Below the pieces are notes generated by a model that was not told the origin of the DNA, ran no database searches, and was given only the letters and a program-made list of their open reading frames with translations. A stretch of 64,000 bases of DNA from Toxorhynchites rutilus septentrionalis (Eukaryota > Arthropoda > Insecta > Diptera > Culicidae). Positions within the stretch are counted from its first letter, which is position 1; each line of letters opens with the position of its first letter. The DNA lies in NCBI RefSeq assembly GCF_029784135.1, contig NC_073744.1, forward strand, positions 104,577,766-104,641,765, written 5' to 3'. This document shows, one piece after another, positions 21,893-32,287 of this stretch. The translations under genes and the position numbers were made by a program.

Positions 21893-22384
21893 TTTATCCC
21901 ATTTATTTATTTCAGGCTCATTGGCATTTTAGCTGTAACAGAGCCGAATTGTAATCGTGTACATGTCACATATTTATCATATCTATAATTAGCACATTAC
22001 ACAGTTGCCATTTTTCTGCGTTAGAGTATTCCCTTCTATACCATTCCATATGGTACACACATTTACACAGTAGCAGCCATTTAGGCGTAAGAGTTTTCTA
22101 TCTGTTCTTCCATTATCCAGTTAGACCGGACAGCGGAGACAGTTGATTGATCATTGTTGAGTTATTTATAGAACAGCAGCCCGATGTGTCTTGCAGAGCA
22201 GAGCAGTTGTATGGATGAATCGATCATATTTCGACCGTGGATCGATCTCCATCGCTGATGATTGTTGCGTGGACGTAGTTATTCTGTAACAACACAAAGA
22301 TGGTCAATGAGGGCCCTGAGTTTCGAACTCACGATCGATCGCTTACTAAGCGAACGCGCAACCAATGTGGCTACGGAGGCCCCC
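21893..22384 (-). mobile_element. tRNA-derived SINE, about 490 bp
   Basis: On the minus strand the head reads GGGGCCTCCGTAGCCACATT with an A-box-like TAGCCACATTGG and, about 50 nt later, a B-box-like GTTCGAAACTC. The body ends in an A-run (the T-run at 21886-21895 on plus). A target duplication of about 11 bp, ttaactttttt, flanks both ends (about 21881 and 22387). Confidence 0.75.
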
Positions 22385-22955
22385 TTTTAACTTTTTTGTC
22401 AAGATATTACTAATAGTAACATTCTCCGTTTTGACCCGATCTCACCCCCATGACCCATTTCCTACATCACATCAAAACACATTATTCATACATATCTAAA
22501 GTTCACAAAAAATCACATAAATCTTGTTCATCTTTTATAATTATTAAACTTATGAAAGTTGATAAAAAACTGCTCTTTCAGATAAATATAATTCCAAGTG
22601 CAAAGGGTTAAGTCTATATGCGTTGTGTTTGAGATTCCAAGACACATAAGCTACTTGAAACATAAATATCAACCGTTGATTCATTCTCCGATTCATAACA
22701 CGGATTTGATGGTGGACCCATATATACTGAAGATTTGATTAGGCTGTTTAGAACTAATAATTTATCTGTTATCTGGTTTGATTCATCTAGAATCCAGAAT
22801 CACTGTTCATTTAATAACAGCGGTCGTAGTAGACGTATCTGAAATCTTTTTACAGCAAATGGTTTAGGAAAACTTGCATCTTTCGACGGTAAAAGCGATG
22901 ATTCGTTTAGTTTTGAAAATGTTGTGCAAAATAGATTTGATTTTGAATACCTACA

Positions 22956-23545
22956 TTGAAAATATGGCATAGTCAGGTACTACAATCGCGAAACCGCTGG
23001 AAGTGGCTAAATCGACCGGTGTATGATGTGCTGAAAGGTTTCCGTGAACGTACAAATGTTGTTCGGATGGATCAGAGGACACGTCGTAGTGAAACTCACG
23101 ATCGGAAGCGGTGGTTGAAGGTATTGAGAACAATTAAGACAATCCCGGGCCTCTCGGACAAGGACTTTTTGACACAACTCTAACCAAAGTATCAGGGCGT
23201 GGTTTTTATCCATCTGTTCTTTGGTAGTTCTGTACGAACGAGAGCATGGTGGGTGCATCCAATGCAGTGACCGAGTGTTGGAAGCAAGACAGTCTTGCAG
23301 CCTGCATGAAGGGTGCAAGTGATGCGGTCACCGAGTGGTCTACTTAAGAGAGGTACACGATAGCACGCATAAAGGCTATGCATCGCATGCTGCATTTATG
23401 TGGTGGCTATAAGACGTGCTCGAAAGCTGTATAACAAAGTTTTGACGAAGTACGAAGGATGCATGCTGATGGATGACAAAACGTACATGAGGATGTATTT
23501 TGGACAACTTCCAGTGGTTAAATCATTAATATTCTCCGGGCATAG
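22956..23545 (+). pseudogene. ITmD37E/Tc1-like transposase relic
   Basis: A helix-turn-helix part is visible at 23020-23165 (VYDVLKGFRERTNVVRMDQR, then RTIKTIPGLSDKD). After about 230 bp of frame-broken sequence comes RARKLYNKVLTKYEGCMLMD with the first catalytic Asp in MDDKTYMRMYFGQLP (23405-23515). This mirrors the ITmD37E transposase at 36945, where the equivalent block is RARKLYEKMLTKYGCCVMDD. The second and third catalytic residues are missing. Between the two blocks is a short imperfect duplication around gtgcatccaatgcagtgaccgag. Confidence 0.65.
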
Positions 23546-23659
23546 TATCCTGATGAAGTATACTCCACAATCAGTGTCAAGTTTAGCACTGTGGAGGCGG
23601 GAAGGAAGGAAGGTATTGAATTAGAGAGACTTTAAACTCTGAGAGTTCATTCGTCTCTA

Positions 23660-23935
23660 CAAAGGAGGCGATCTGGCGTAGTGGTTAACATCTGTACCTC
23701 TCATGCTAAAGGTCACGAGTTCAATTCTTACTCCCGACATTCTTCCTTCGGAATAAAAGTTATCCGAGTGATGAATCGACCGCTGAAAGTCACTATAATA
23801 CAGAGAAAATAAACATTAGTACTAGATGAATCAGTTCAGTAGAATACTCCAAACATGTCGAAAGTGTCTATTCGCGTTGACGACATTGAGCATCGTTTTA
23901 CAGGTTTGTGAAGCGTTAAAGATAATAATGGATTT
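23660..23935 (+). mobile_element. tRNA-headed SINE-like repeat
   Basis: The head gaggcgatctggcgtagtgg has an A-box-like TGGCGTAGTGG. About 35 nt on is a B-box-like GAGTTCAATTC. The downstream body (gaccgctgaaagtcactata through ggattttcaggcg) recurs nearly exactly at 27465-27640. A shorter tRNA-like head is fused to that copy. It is not a functional tRNA: there is no cloverleaf 3' arm. Confidence 0.55.
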
Positions 23936-24151
23936 TCAGGCGAAATGAATACATTTTTAAGATAGAAATTATGAATGAGGGTATCCGAAGAAAAGTACGA
24001 AAATTCATCAAAACTGTAACGGTAATTTTTCAATATATTTTTTTTAAAAGAACAATAAACTATCTTTATTTTGATATAAAAACATTTTTTGTATCTTTAA
24101 TTAACCCGAGATACAATTGGTTTTGTGATTTCGGATTCTAATCATCTAATC

Positions 24152-24894
24152 CAGGGATTCTCAAAGTGGTCGATGTCCTTGGAGTCAATGTACGTTTCCC
24201 AGGTTTGACATAAATGAAAACTGATTTTGGGAGTCGACGAGGTCGATTTTTAGGCCTCTTCTTGAATGGCGTTAATGTTCCCTATGGAACTTTTGCCGTC
24301 TCAACGTATGCGTTAACTAGCGTCATTTATTAATACTTAGTTGAGATTTCTTAAGCCAAATAACACACACCTTGAATGTATTCATAGGGGCAAGCTCTTG
24401 AATACGCATGACCACAGTGCAAGTCGAAGGAAATTTCTCTGACGAAAAATCCCTCGGCCAGAACGGGAATCGAACCCGAACACCCGGCATGATAATTTGA
24501 GACGCTAACCACTCGGCCACGGGTGCACTATATATATTTTTAGACCTCGTCGACTCCCAAAATCAGTTTTCATCCCATTCATTCCAAACTTTGAAGATAC
24601 TGTATAAGTTTTGTTACGAGAACTAACTTGTCAAAAGATTAACTAACATTTTATTAGAAATTATTATTTTTGTAATTTGTATTCATAATTATTAATTACA
24701 CTTGATATTTACTAAATTTTATGTCTTTTTTTTGACGAGAACACACTTGACCAACCGCAAAGTTTTTAAATTGGTAAGTATTTTGTATGAATGAGATATA
24801 GATATTTTTTTTGAAAAATTTGGCTATAGAGGTTGATGGTATCTCTTCATTCTGGAAAAGGGGTCTCTTGCCCAAAATAGTTTGAGAATTCCTG
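24152..24894. mobile_element. Non-autonomous hAT-type element
   Basis: The ends CAGGGATTCTCAAA and (reverse complement) CAGGAATTCTCAAA form 14-bp terminal inverted repeats. Eight-bp flanks atctaatc and atcctatc look like a decayed target duplication. Both are hAT hallmarks. Internally a near-perfect 28-bp inverted repeat (aaactgattttgggagtcga and its complement) is split by a SINE. No transposase. Confidence 0.75.
24246..24533 (-). mobile_element. Feilai-like tRNA-derived SINE, nested in the hAT element
   Basis: On the minus strand the head reads TGCACCCGTGGCCGAGTGGT with A box TGGCCGAGTGG, then B box GGTTCGATTCCC. The body runs ctcaactaagtattaataaa, tacgttgagacggcaaaagt and a caagaag-type 3' end. 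A flanking duplication attttta-g-cctc is present on both sides. A related copy lies at 48372-48605. Feilai is the described tRNA-related SINE of Aedes; the family match is from memory. Confidence 0.75.
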
Positions 24895-26485
24895 ATCCTA
24901 TCAATGAATCAAGCTTTAGAGTACGGATTGGTTTTTTCTTGGATTTAGGCATAATGTCCACCAGCCACTACAGCTGAATAACTCAAATCCCGTATAATCA
25001 GATGTGTCTAAAAAGTGGACCTCAAGGTAGTCCAGAGCATCATGGCGAGGGTTTCGGAAATCTTGAGGAAAATTAAAAATGAAGAGTCACTATCTGTCTA
25101 ATTATTTCACACCTCAAACGTAGATTGTATGGACTTGTGAAAATGCACTAAAGAATAGAATTACAAAACTACTTTTTTATCAAATGTGTTTTCATTTAGT
25201 CCTGCTGCTTATGACTCACCCGTTAGTACTTCCCGAAGAAGTGTTTTACTTCTTCCACAATAAATGTTCAATAATTAGGTTAGCTTTTGTTGCACTTATC
25301 GTTCTATTTTTATCTTCAAATGTCTATTCATATTTTTGTTAATCTATGTGGTCATGCTAAATGTATAATTTTATTTTGCGTAATGTAAAATACTGCTTGT
25401 CTTTCCAACCAAAGTTATAAACTATTTCAAAATATTTACACGCGAGTTAGTTACGCACTATATCACAGCGAAGTGTTGAAGAATAGACCAAGCTAGTGTG
25501 CGCTTTAGTGTTATACAATGATTTTACCTACTTTTTCGCCTCGGGGCGAAACGTAAACCGTTCAATCGGCAAAACCACGTTTACTCTATATACTTCATGC
25601 TTTATGTTTCACGCCGATGTGATTGATCGATCAATATACTCCGTCCCTCGATCGCCAGCATTTGGTGAGGTACTAATCGAATTCCCATCGGATCTTCGCT
25701 TGTTTATTCCGGTAATATAATTTGAATGAGGTCAAATTTCCATAGAACCAAACACAACAAGCGAATTTTGGCGTTTCTCGTGGATGATTATAATTATTTA
25801 TTTGATATGAAATTTATTGAATTGCAATTGTTTCTATTTTCTATATGCATGAAATAAATGCCGGTTTTGGTGGTTAACCCTTGTCTAATAGTCTAGTGAT
25901 GTAACAAAACGGTTGATTGAACTGATGATCTATTCCAAACCGAACTAAATACACATTATGTCAGCCTTTGGCAGGTAGTCCGACAACAAAGTATCTGAGT
26001 TGTCATGAAAAAGAAAGCAGAAAATAAGTTAATTTTTTTCTCCGCAAGGCTACCCGATACAATTGTCGCTTTGTATATTTTCGACATTTTGACCTAATAT
26101 TTCACGTTACCGTTTCTACGATTTATGTCTGGACATCTAGCGATCATTGCCGATCGCGAATTTCCAAGGCTTTCGCAGCTGTAGTGTTAGCTTCTACCAT
26201 TACTAATCATGCAAATAACGACAGAAACTTCGGTTAATTCGAGTTAAGGCCGTGAAAAATTCATATATATTAAGGAAAATATTTCCTACTTGAATCACTA
26301 TACGCATATCTTTGAATTTGCCATTCATGATGCGATTCATGTGTGGTCTTTGCCATAGGATTTTCAACCAGCTTCTGACGCTGAAAAAAGGACAAATTTT
26401 ATTAAACTTTGTGAAAATATATCTGACCTTAGCACAAAATTCGTGAACATCGGTAAATTTTTGCCTGTCAGCAAATAATAGAAGA
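24895..26485. other. No gene recognised
   Basis: AT-rich, with scattered short frames lacking recognisable domains. I see no terminal repeats or RNA genes. Confidence 0.45.
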
Positions 26486-27226
26486 CACACAGCAAAACCT
26501 TCCTGGTCGTCAATCCGGGCTTGACGATGGTTTGGCCCGGCTCACCGCGCTTCGACCACGACTTTTTTCGCTTTAGGTTGTCGTACGTCATACGTATCTT
26601 CTTCAAAAATGGGTCGAGTTCGTTCCATTTCAGCAGTTCATCGCAGGCGTTGATTCGGTCTAAAAGATTTTTTTGTGACAACTCGTGTGGCACCCATACA
26701 TCCTGCTTTTTTTGGAATCAAATCTTCTGCAAATGGTTCCAAACGGTTTCATGGTCTATACCCAGTTCCTGGTCAATCGAGCGAGTACTCACATGCCGGT
26801 CTACTTGGATAATTTCAACGATTTTATCGGTTTCCACGACGATTGGCCTACCAGTACGGGGTGTATCTTCGACAGCCACTACAGCAGAACGAAATCGATC
26901 AAACCAACGGTGTGCTGTGCGAATCGTTACAGTATCGGGTCCATAAACTACACGAATTTTTTCGGCCGCCTTCGTTGCAGTTTCACCTCGCAGGTAGTAA
27001 AAACGTAAAATATGGCGAATTTCTTGCTTGGTGGACTACATCTTTGATGCGCTATAACTTGAGACTGAAAAGGACAATCACAACACTGTCAAAACGACAC
27101 TTGTAGCACAGATTGTCGTCTTCAAATAGCCGTATAGTATGAACCGATGCGATAAGTACAACACAAGATATGTTTAAGTGTTGCCATATATTGACAATAT
27201 ACGACATCTCTCTTTCCTCAATCCAA
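26486..27226 (-). pseudogene. mariner transposase, 5' half, dead
   Basis: It starts at a mariner-type end (minus strand TTGGATTGAGGAAAGAGAGA, TA at 27227). The start codon at 27041 is followed directly by TAG where the sibling at 38820 has GAG, so codon 2 is a stop. Reading on gives SKQEIRHILRFYYLRGETAT, IRTAHRWFDRFRS, TPRTGRPIVVE, SIDQELGIDHETVWNHLQK, WVPHELSQKNLLDRINACDE, a damaged MTYDNLKRKKSW block and GLTTRKVLLCV. It is truncated near 26486 and lacks the second and third catalytic Asp. The element is a close relative of the mariner at 31326-39896. Confidence 0.85.
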
Positions 27227-27394
27227 TATTTTCTACTTTAGTTTCTAGAAATCTTTATATAGAGACATAAGCAAACAAAAACAAAAATAAAAACAGAGAA
27301 CGGACAGGAAATGTTGATACTTCTTTAGTGTGGTTGTTTCGTAAAGTTAGTGTTTCAATATAGGCTGTTCTGAACAGGAGCGTTGATTGTATCC

Positions 27395-27655
27395 CTCCAC
27401 AATAAGTGTCAAGTTTAGCATTGTGGAGGCGATCTGGCGTAGTGGTTAACACCCGTACCGTGATGAATCGGCCAAAAGGCTGAAAGTCACTATAATACAG
27501 AGAAAATATAAACATTAGTACTAGATGAATCAGTTCAGTAGAGTACTCCAAACATGTCGAAAGTGTCTATTCGCGTTGACGACATTGAACATCGTTTTAC
27601 AGGTTTGTGGAGCGTCAAAGATAAAAATGGATTTTCAGGCGGAATGAACACATTT
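27395..27655 (+). repeat. Second copy of the SINE-like repeat at 23560-23935, internally deleted
   Basis: It begins ctccacaataagtgtcaagt (compare 23562), then jumps to the tRNA-like head gaggcgatctggcgtagtgg and to the shared body. Compared with the 23.6-kb copy, about 75 bp around the head and the B box are missing. The body is about 97 percent identical by eye. The copy ends at the 3' terminus of the H3-carrying element. Confidence 0.65.
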
Positions 27656-28095
27656 TTAATATAAAAACAAAAAACAGGAAGTGGGTTATATCTATGGTAT
27701 AACCGCAAGGGTGACGTAGGACTATCGTTGATTTAGAGATCATTTGTTTGAAGTTGAATCTAAATCCATCCTGAATGAATGAATAAATAAATATTTGGGT
27801 GACTTCAAAAACGAGAGTGTTACTTTGAAGACTCAAGGTTTTATGCATCCAATATTGGATACAAAAAACCTTGTTCTGAAGAATAATCTTCAGAAGCTTT
27901 CCTGTTAACTGCACTTGATTGACAAATCACAAAACCAAATGTATGTTGTCGCAGTATTATATGGATAGAAAACATTAAAATAAACTCGCTTGAATGTAAT
28001 TTTCAATTCCAAGGGGAACTGGCAGATTATTTTTCAGCAACGATCATTTCTTTCCAGGTTTCCTCTCGATAACCAGCAAACGAAAAGAGTTGCGC

Positions 28096-28118
28096 GCGTG
28101 TATGTGTGTGTGTGTGTG
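28096..28118 (+). repeat. (TG)n microsatellite
   Basis: A run of alternating GT/TG. A second, longer tract lies at 30036-30060, at the equivalent position in the second half of the element. Confidence 0.8.
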
Positions 28119-28333
28119 GCGGCTGCTTCTATGTCTTCCCGAGGAACCGTATTTCGATGCTGATACTCTCTTGGTCACCTTCTCTTCTCCTTCTGATCGA
28201 TCGGCTTTTATGCGCTCCCTCACAGTTAAAACAAACTGATTGCATTTCAGATCAGGTCAAGCCAGGTAATGAATACCTCGATCCCTCGCCGTTCAGCTCG
28301 TTCAGTAACGATGTTGTCTTGTCGATGTCCTCA

Positions 28334-28483
28334 GGCGTCGTGCACAAATTACGTAACGCAAAAATCCGGATTTTGAACCTCCCCTCCCTTTCGTAACGCA
28401 ATTTCCTATCTCTAATAAACAGAAAGTAACGCAACATCTAACCCCTCCCCCCTTATCGCGTTACGTAATTTGTGCACGACGCC
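28334..28483. mobile_element. 150-bp MITE with perfect 26-bp TIRs and TCA target duplication
   Basis: The left end GGCGTCGTGCACAAATTACG extends to 26 bp matching the reverse complement of the right end exactly. TCA flanks both sides (28331-28333 and 28484-28486). The homologous empty site gtcctcacgaaaaatgaatg is seen at 55177 and 57467. A 3-bp duplication suits the PIF/Harbinger group. Confidence 0.9.
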
Positions 28484-29017
28484 TCACGAAAAATGAATGG
28501 GTTCACCACCAGAATATCATTTCAGTATGCTTTTCGTGCGTGATTGAATCGAGAGAAGGTGTGGTTTACGATGGCAATTTGGAAGGCAAACTAGAGGAGA
28601 ATGAACTCTCTGAGTATGAAAATTTCGGCGACTGAGCAATAATCGATTGAAAATTATATAATTTTGGCGATACGAAACATTTTCCGTTTTTCATGTTATG
28701 CATCCAATATTGGATACGAAAATATCATACTGATGGGAAAGAATAATCTTCAGAAGCTTTCCAGCTAATTACACTTGATTGAAAAATTACGAAATCAAAT
28801 GTATTTGGTCGCTGTGTTCGCCATATAATTAGAAAACATTAAAAAAAACTCTTTCGCATGGATGTATTCTTCAATTCCCAGGGAACTGGCAGATTATTTT
28901 TCAGCAACGATTAGATCTTTCCGGAATTTTCTCGATGCTGTATGGCATCCAAACGAAAATTCTCGTTTCAGTTTGGCCTGCAAAAAACTTTTCTGAACTC
29001 TCATCCATCAAATTTGG

Positions 29018-29033
29018 AGCCCTGAAAAGGGCC
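29018..29033 (-). promoter_or_regulatory. Histone 3' stem-loop of the H3 pseudogene
   Basis: Minus strand GGCCCTTTTCAGGGCT preceded by AAC, 13-28 nt past the stop at 29046. This is essentially a canonical histone processing hairpin with one G-T end pair. Confidence 0.9.
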
Positions 29034-29045
29034 GTTGATTATATG

Positions 29046-29382
29046 CTAAGCTAATATAGCACCCTCTCCTTGGATTCGACGGGCCAGCTGAATGTCCTTG
29101 GGCATGATGTGACGCGTTTTACGTGGATAGCACACAAATTTGTATCTTCGAATAAGCCTCCTGCAGCGTCATAACCGCGGAACTTTGGAAGCGCAAGTCG
29201 GTTTTGAGTTCCTGAGCAATTCCACGATCCAAAAGCTGCAAAGGTAGCTTGCGGATCAGAAATTCGGTCGACTTCCGATAGCGATGAATTTCACGCAAAG
29301 TTCCCGGTCGATAGCGATGTGGCTTCTTCACCAATCCTGCGGCTGGTGCGCTTATTAGAGCTGCTTTCGTGTGCCTTACCAC
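29046..29382 (-). pseudogene. H3: Histone H3 pseudogene (captured cargo)
   Basis: Minus-strand translation from ATG 29382 gives [46 protein letters not shown] and TLQEA, the H3 alpha-N and alpha-1/alpha-2 regions. The tail is shortened: after Met-Val-Arg it resumes at TKAA..SAPAAG, so about 20 residues with ARTKQTARKSTGGK are gone. Two residues (VA before LREI) are also missing. A frameshift follows, after which [15 protein letters not shown] and [16 protein letters not shown] are readable to the stop at 29046. Upstream is a TATA box, and downstream a histone stem-loop. It cannot encode functional H3. Confidence 0.9.
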
Positions 29383-29478
29383 TGAAAGACTAACCTGCTA
29401 TCTCCTTGGTCCCAAACAAACGAGTCGTCACGGTGCGAGAGTAGAGTAAGAAATGAACGAAAGCAAAGGAAGCGTCAT

Positions 29479-29486
29479 TTTATAAC
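29479..29486 (-). promoter_or_regulatory. TATA box upstream of the H3 pseudogene
   Basis: Minus strand TTATAAAA in the context ggttataaaatgacgc, about 95-100 bp upstream of the ATG. A related promoter (cggtatataagcgagc) is at about 30264 and 58745. Confidence 0.6.
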
Positions 29487-29912
29487 CTGTTTTCGAAGCT
29501 ATCATTAAGCTATTGAAACAATTTTCCGACTCAATAAATAGCAATCATATAACTCTTGGACATTTTATCTTTTGTATGAAATGATTATCACTGTTCTGTT
29601 GATCCGAAGCAGAATGAATCACGCTTAAAGAAGGAATGGATTTTTTCTTGGAATTTACTCAGCAAATATAATGCCCTTTCCCAACACTTAAAAACGACAA
29701 ACGGTAAACAGTTTCATCAAAGTGATTTCTTCGATATGGGGATATATTCACTACATGTATTTGTATTCTTGTATTTCATATTCTTCATTATGCAATCCAT
29801 ATCCATGGCACCTATCGGTATCGAATTATCATCGACACCACGATTTTCGCTAAATGCTCCTTTCAGTTCGGCCTGTAAAAAACTTTTCTGAACTCTAATC
29901 CATCAAAATTGG

Positions 29913-29928
29913 AGCCCTGAAAAGGGCT
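29913..29928 (-). promoter_or_regulatory. Histone 3' stem-loop of the second H3 fragment
   Basis: Minus strand AGCCCTTTTCAGGGCT, a perfect 6-bp stem, preceded by AAC. Confidence 0.85.
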
Positions 29929-29940
29929 GTTGATTATATG

Positions 29941-30021
29941 CTAAGCTAATATAGCATGCTCTCCTCGGATACGATGGGCCAGCTGGATGTCCTTGGGCAT
30001 GATGTGACGCGTTTTGCATGG
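29941..30021 (-). pseudogene. H3: Histone H3 3' fragment (second copy)
   Basis: Minus strand reads [20 protein letters not shown] and a stop at 29941, equal to the H3 C-terminus [21 protein letters not shown] with substitutions. Everything between this and the TATA-bearing region at 30264 is a (TG)n tract and about 120 bp that may be a ruined H3 N-terminus (30085-30180); I am not sure of the latter. Confidence 0.8.
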
Positions 30022-30737
30022 AAAGCATCGTCCATGTGTGTGTGTGTGTGTGTGTGTGTGGCGGCTGCTCCGATGTTTCAAGCGGAACCGTGGCATCACT
30101 CTCCTCCTGGTGGATTCCCTTTTGGCCTTAGGTGCACAAACAGGCTCTTGGTGACACCGTTCATCAGCGTACTCATGATAAACGAAATTAGCTTCACAAC
30201 AACAGCGACAACATGCTCCAATCGCTGTTCAATCATAACTGAGTGGGTTTACGAGCGGCGCTCGCTTATATACCGATTGGTGATTTCAATAGCCTGTTTT
30301 GAAAGCAATTTTAAGACTATTGAAACAAGTTTTTGGATGAAAAAGTAACAAGTATCTGACGCGTAGACATTTTATCTTTCAAATGAAGTGTTTATCATAC
30401 CATTTCGTTCAGTTGTTTAAGAGCTATTAACGCTCAAAATCTCGGTCTCCAGCGTAACGCTTTCGTTCTCGAAACTTTGTTTTTACACCCCGGTATAGAA
30501 ATGAAAGACGTAGTCCTACGTCAAAATTATGAATGAAAAATAACTTCTTTATATCAAAGAAATATTTTAGGAGAATGAAAAACTTTTTTTTCGAATGATA
30601 AAAAAATCGCATGCGGAAATTGTGTCTAAGATAATTGTATTTTATAGTGGTAAGTTTTACTAGGAATATCTGAAAATTTATGGTTGAGTCCATAAAATTC
30701 ATAAAAGAACGTCAAGTAAAAATTTTCACTCAAATGG

Positions 30738-31313
30738 CCTGGCCGTGCTCCAAGCCAAGTCGCTAGCTGTATGGCAAATATTGTATAGGATATTAAATAA
30801 GAAATTTTGGCGGTTTTCTTTAACCCCTATGTGGCTTAACATAGGATCTATCCTCAAAAGCTTCGAGATAAAAATTTGAAAAAAAACTGAATATGCATCT
30901 CACTAAGGTGTATCAAGAAAAATTATAAAAAAAATCATCAAAAATTGAAGTACTAAAAAAAAATTAGAAATTTTGATTTTTTTTGGGATTTAGAGATTCA
31001 GTACTACTCTAATTCATATTTAAATGTGTTCCTACGGCTTTTCTATATATTTGTGATTTTTTTCAGATGTTTTTCAGTGTTGCGCGGTACAATAAAATCT
31101 TTTTTTTTTATATTTCTAAAAGGCCTGGCTGGGTACGGGAGTGAAAAGTGCCCCCAAACCAAATCACCAAATGTTTAGTTTAGGTATCATATAAGAACTC
31201 AAATATATGGTACTACTGTCAAAATTTCATATTTAGTACCCTATACAATATTTTTCCATACAGCTGGTGATTTGGTTTGTGGGCACAATTTACTCCCGTA
31301 CCCAGCCAGGCCT
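30738..31313. mobile_element. Foldback/MITE-like element, ggcctggc ends
   Basis: ggcctggc at 30738 and gccaggcc at 31312 are inverted. Within it, 31121-31313 is itself a near-palindrome of 193 bp: aggcctggctgggtacggga at 31121 pairs with the reverse complement of the last 20 bp, and similarity continues about 50 bp. The segment agctgtatggcaaatattgt near 30768 recurs in inverted form near 31255. No coding capacity. Confidence 0.6.
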
Positions 31314-31727
31314 TTTTGAAGTATATTGGGTTGGGGAAAAAGAAATGTCGTATATTGTCAATATATGGCAACACTTAAACATATCTTATCGCATCGAGTC
31401 ATACTATACGGCTATTTAAAGACGACAATCTGTGCTACAAGTGTCGTTTTGACAGTGCTGTGATTGTCCTTTTCAGTCTCAAGCAGGGCCCGAAATCTTC
31501 GATGGTGAAAAATGAAGACCGACTCTACTCCCAGTAGCTCTGCTTCGACTAGAGCTGCTTCGGCAGTCACCGCCAACAAAAAAAGACGGGTGGGTAATGT
31601 CGGTGATATAACCGGAGTGACGTAGGACTATACAAAGGGGACAGCTTTTGCTAAATATATATTTTAAATATATTGTTTTATTTTCTTCTCCTACGTGAAT
31701 TCCTACCTATCTACCTGAAAAATGGGT

Positions 31728-31820
31728 AATCCTGCATACAATATGTTGTAATTGTCCTGCATACAATAAAATCCTGCATACAATATGTTGTAATTTCCTG
31801 CATACAATATGTTGTAATTT
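31728..31820 (+). repeat. Short tandem array of a cctgcatacaatatgttgtaatt motif
   Basis: Four copies of tcctgcatacaata with or without tgttgtaatt occur in a row. The same motif is the target duplication of the 65-bp LINE tail in the composite, so the array probably grew by deletion or recombination at that duplicated site. Confidence 0.65.
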
Positions 31821-32016
31821 GAAGCCACTTTTAATTCGGAAACCATACATGGGTTTGTGAAAACTGAATGATCAATTTAAAAAACCCCAACCACCAATAA
31901 GTTCAAGAACAAGCATAAACAAAAAGAACAGTTTATATTATATGTCATATTATGTCACTTTAGAATGCTTTGGTATTGTGAAAAACTTCTAATAACTCTT
32001 CTTTGAATGGTTTAAT

Positions 32017-32032
32017 GGCCCTGAAAAGCGCC
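32017..32032 (-). promoter_or_regulatory. Histone-like 3' stem-loop
   Basis: Minus strand GGCGCTTTTCAGGGCC, downstream of the type-i H2A core. Confidence 0.7.
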
Positions 32033-32171
32033 GTGTTTTACGGTGGCTGGTTTTGCCACCAAAGCAGTCTGTATAAACAAACTTTTTCTTTCTTCTACCT
32101 GCTGCCGTTTTGCGATTGCGTTTGCCACTCGCTGAAACTAGTTAATGCCACCGAACCAAATGGGCTCTGTT

Positions 32172-32287
32172 CTGCAGGCGGGTTTTCTTATTGTCGTGAG
32201 CAGCTTTGCAAGCCAACTCGAGCACTCCGGCGGCCAAAATTCTATAACCGCTATTAGGTATACTGGTGCTCCGGCACCGATCCACAC
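32172..32287 (-). pseudogene. H2A: Histone H2A core fragment (type i)
   Basis: Same content as 15561-15676: [14 protein letters not shown] and, one frame over, [17 protein letters not shown] box lies about 50 bp upstream on the minus strand. Confidence 0.82.

Larger units (their letters stand above)
27669..30526 (-). mobile_element. Helentron-like element carrying histone H3 sequence
   Basis: The left end (3' terminus in element orientation) has an A-run, caggaagtggg, the hairpin GGTTATATCTATGGTATAACC and the motif TGACGTAGGACTA. The right end is gacgtagtcctacgtcaaaa. Its closest relative in the window is 54478-59005, which shares both termini, the body and the promoter region. It carries an H3 pseudogene, a second H3 3' fragment, two diverged copies of the 198-bp monomer (about 27820-28080 and 28690-28960), two (TG)n tracts and a nested MITE. 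Confidence 0.75.

Noticed and set aside
22300..22384. Possible tRNA gene on the minus strand
   Set aside because: Boxes A and B belong to a roughly 490-bp SINE with an A-tail and flanking duplication; no cloverleaf closes.
24455..24530. Possible tRNA-Ser/Leu-like gene on the minus strand
   Set aside because: A and B boxes are present, but there is no paired acceptor stem, and the sequence continues into a SINE body with a target duplication. It is a SINE head.
30085..30185. Histone H3 N-terminal tail on the minus strand before the second H3 fragment
   Set aside because: ACCAAG and TCCACC words occur in the expected order but in different frames. Similarity may be chance, so it is mentioned only as possible.
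27669..30526. Classic Helitron ends (5' TC, 3' CTAG)
   Set aside because: Neither terminus fits. The sub-terminal inverted repeats and single hairpin fit the Helentron/HINE type better, and no Rep/helicase is present to decide.
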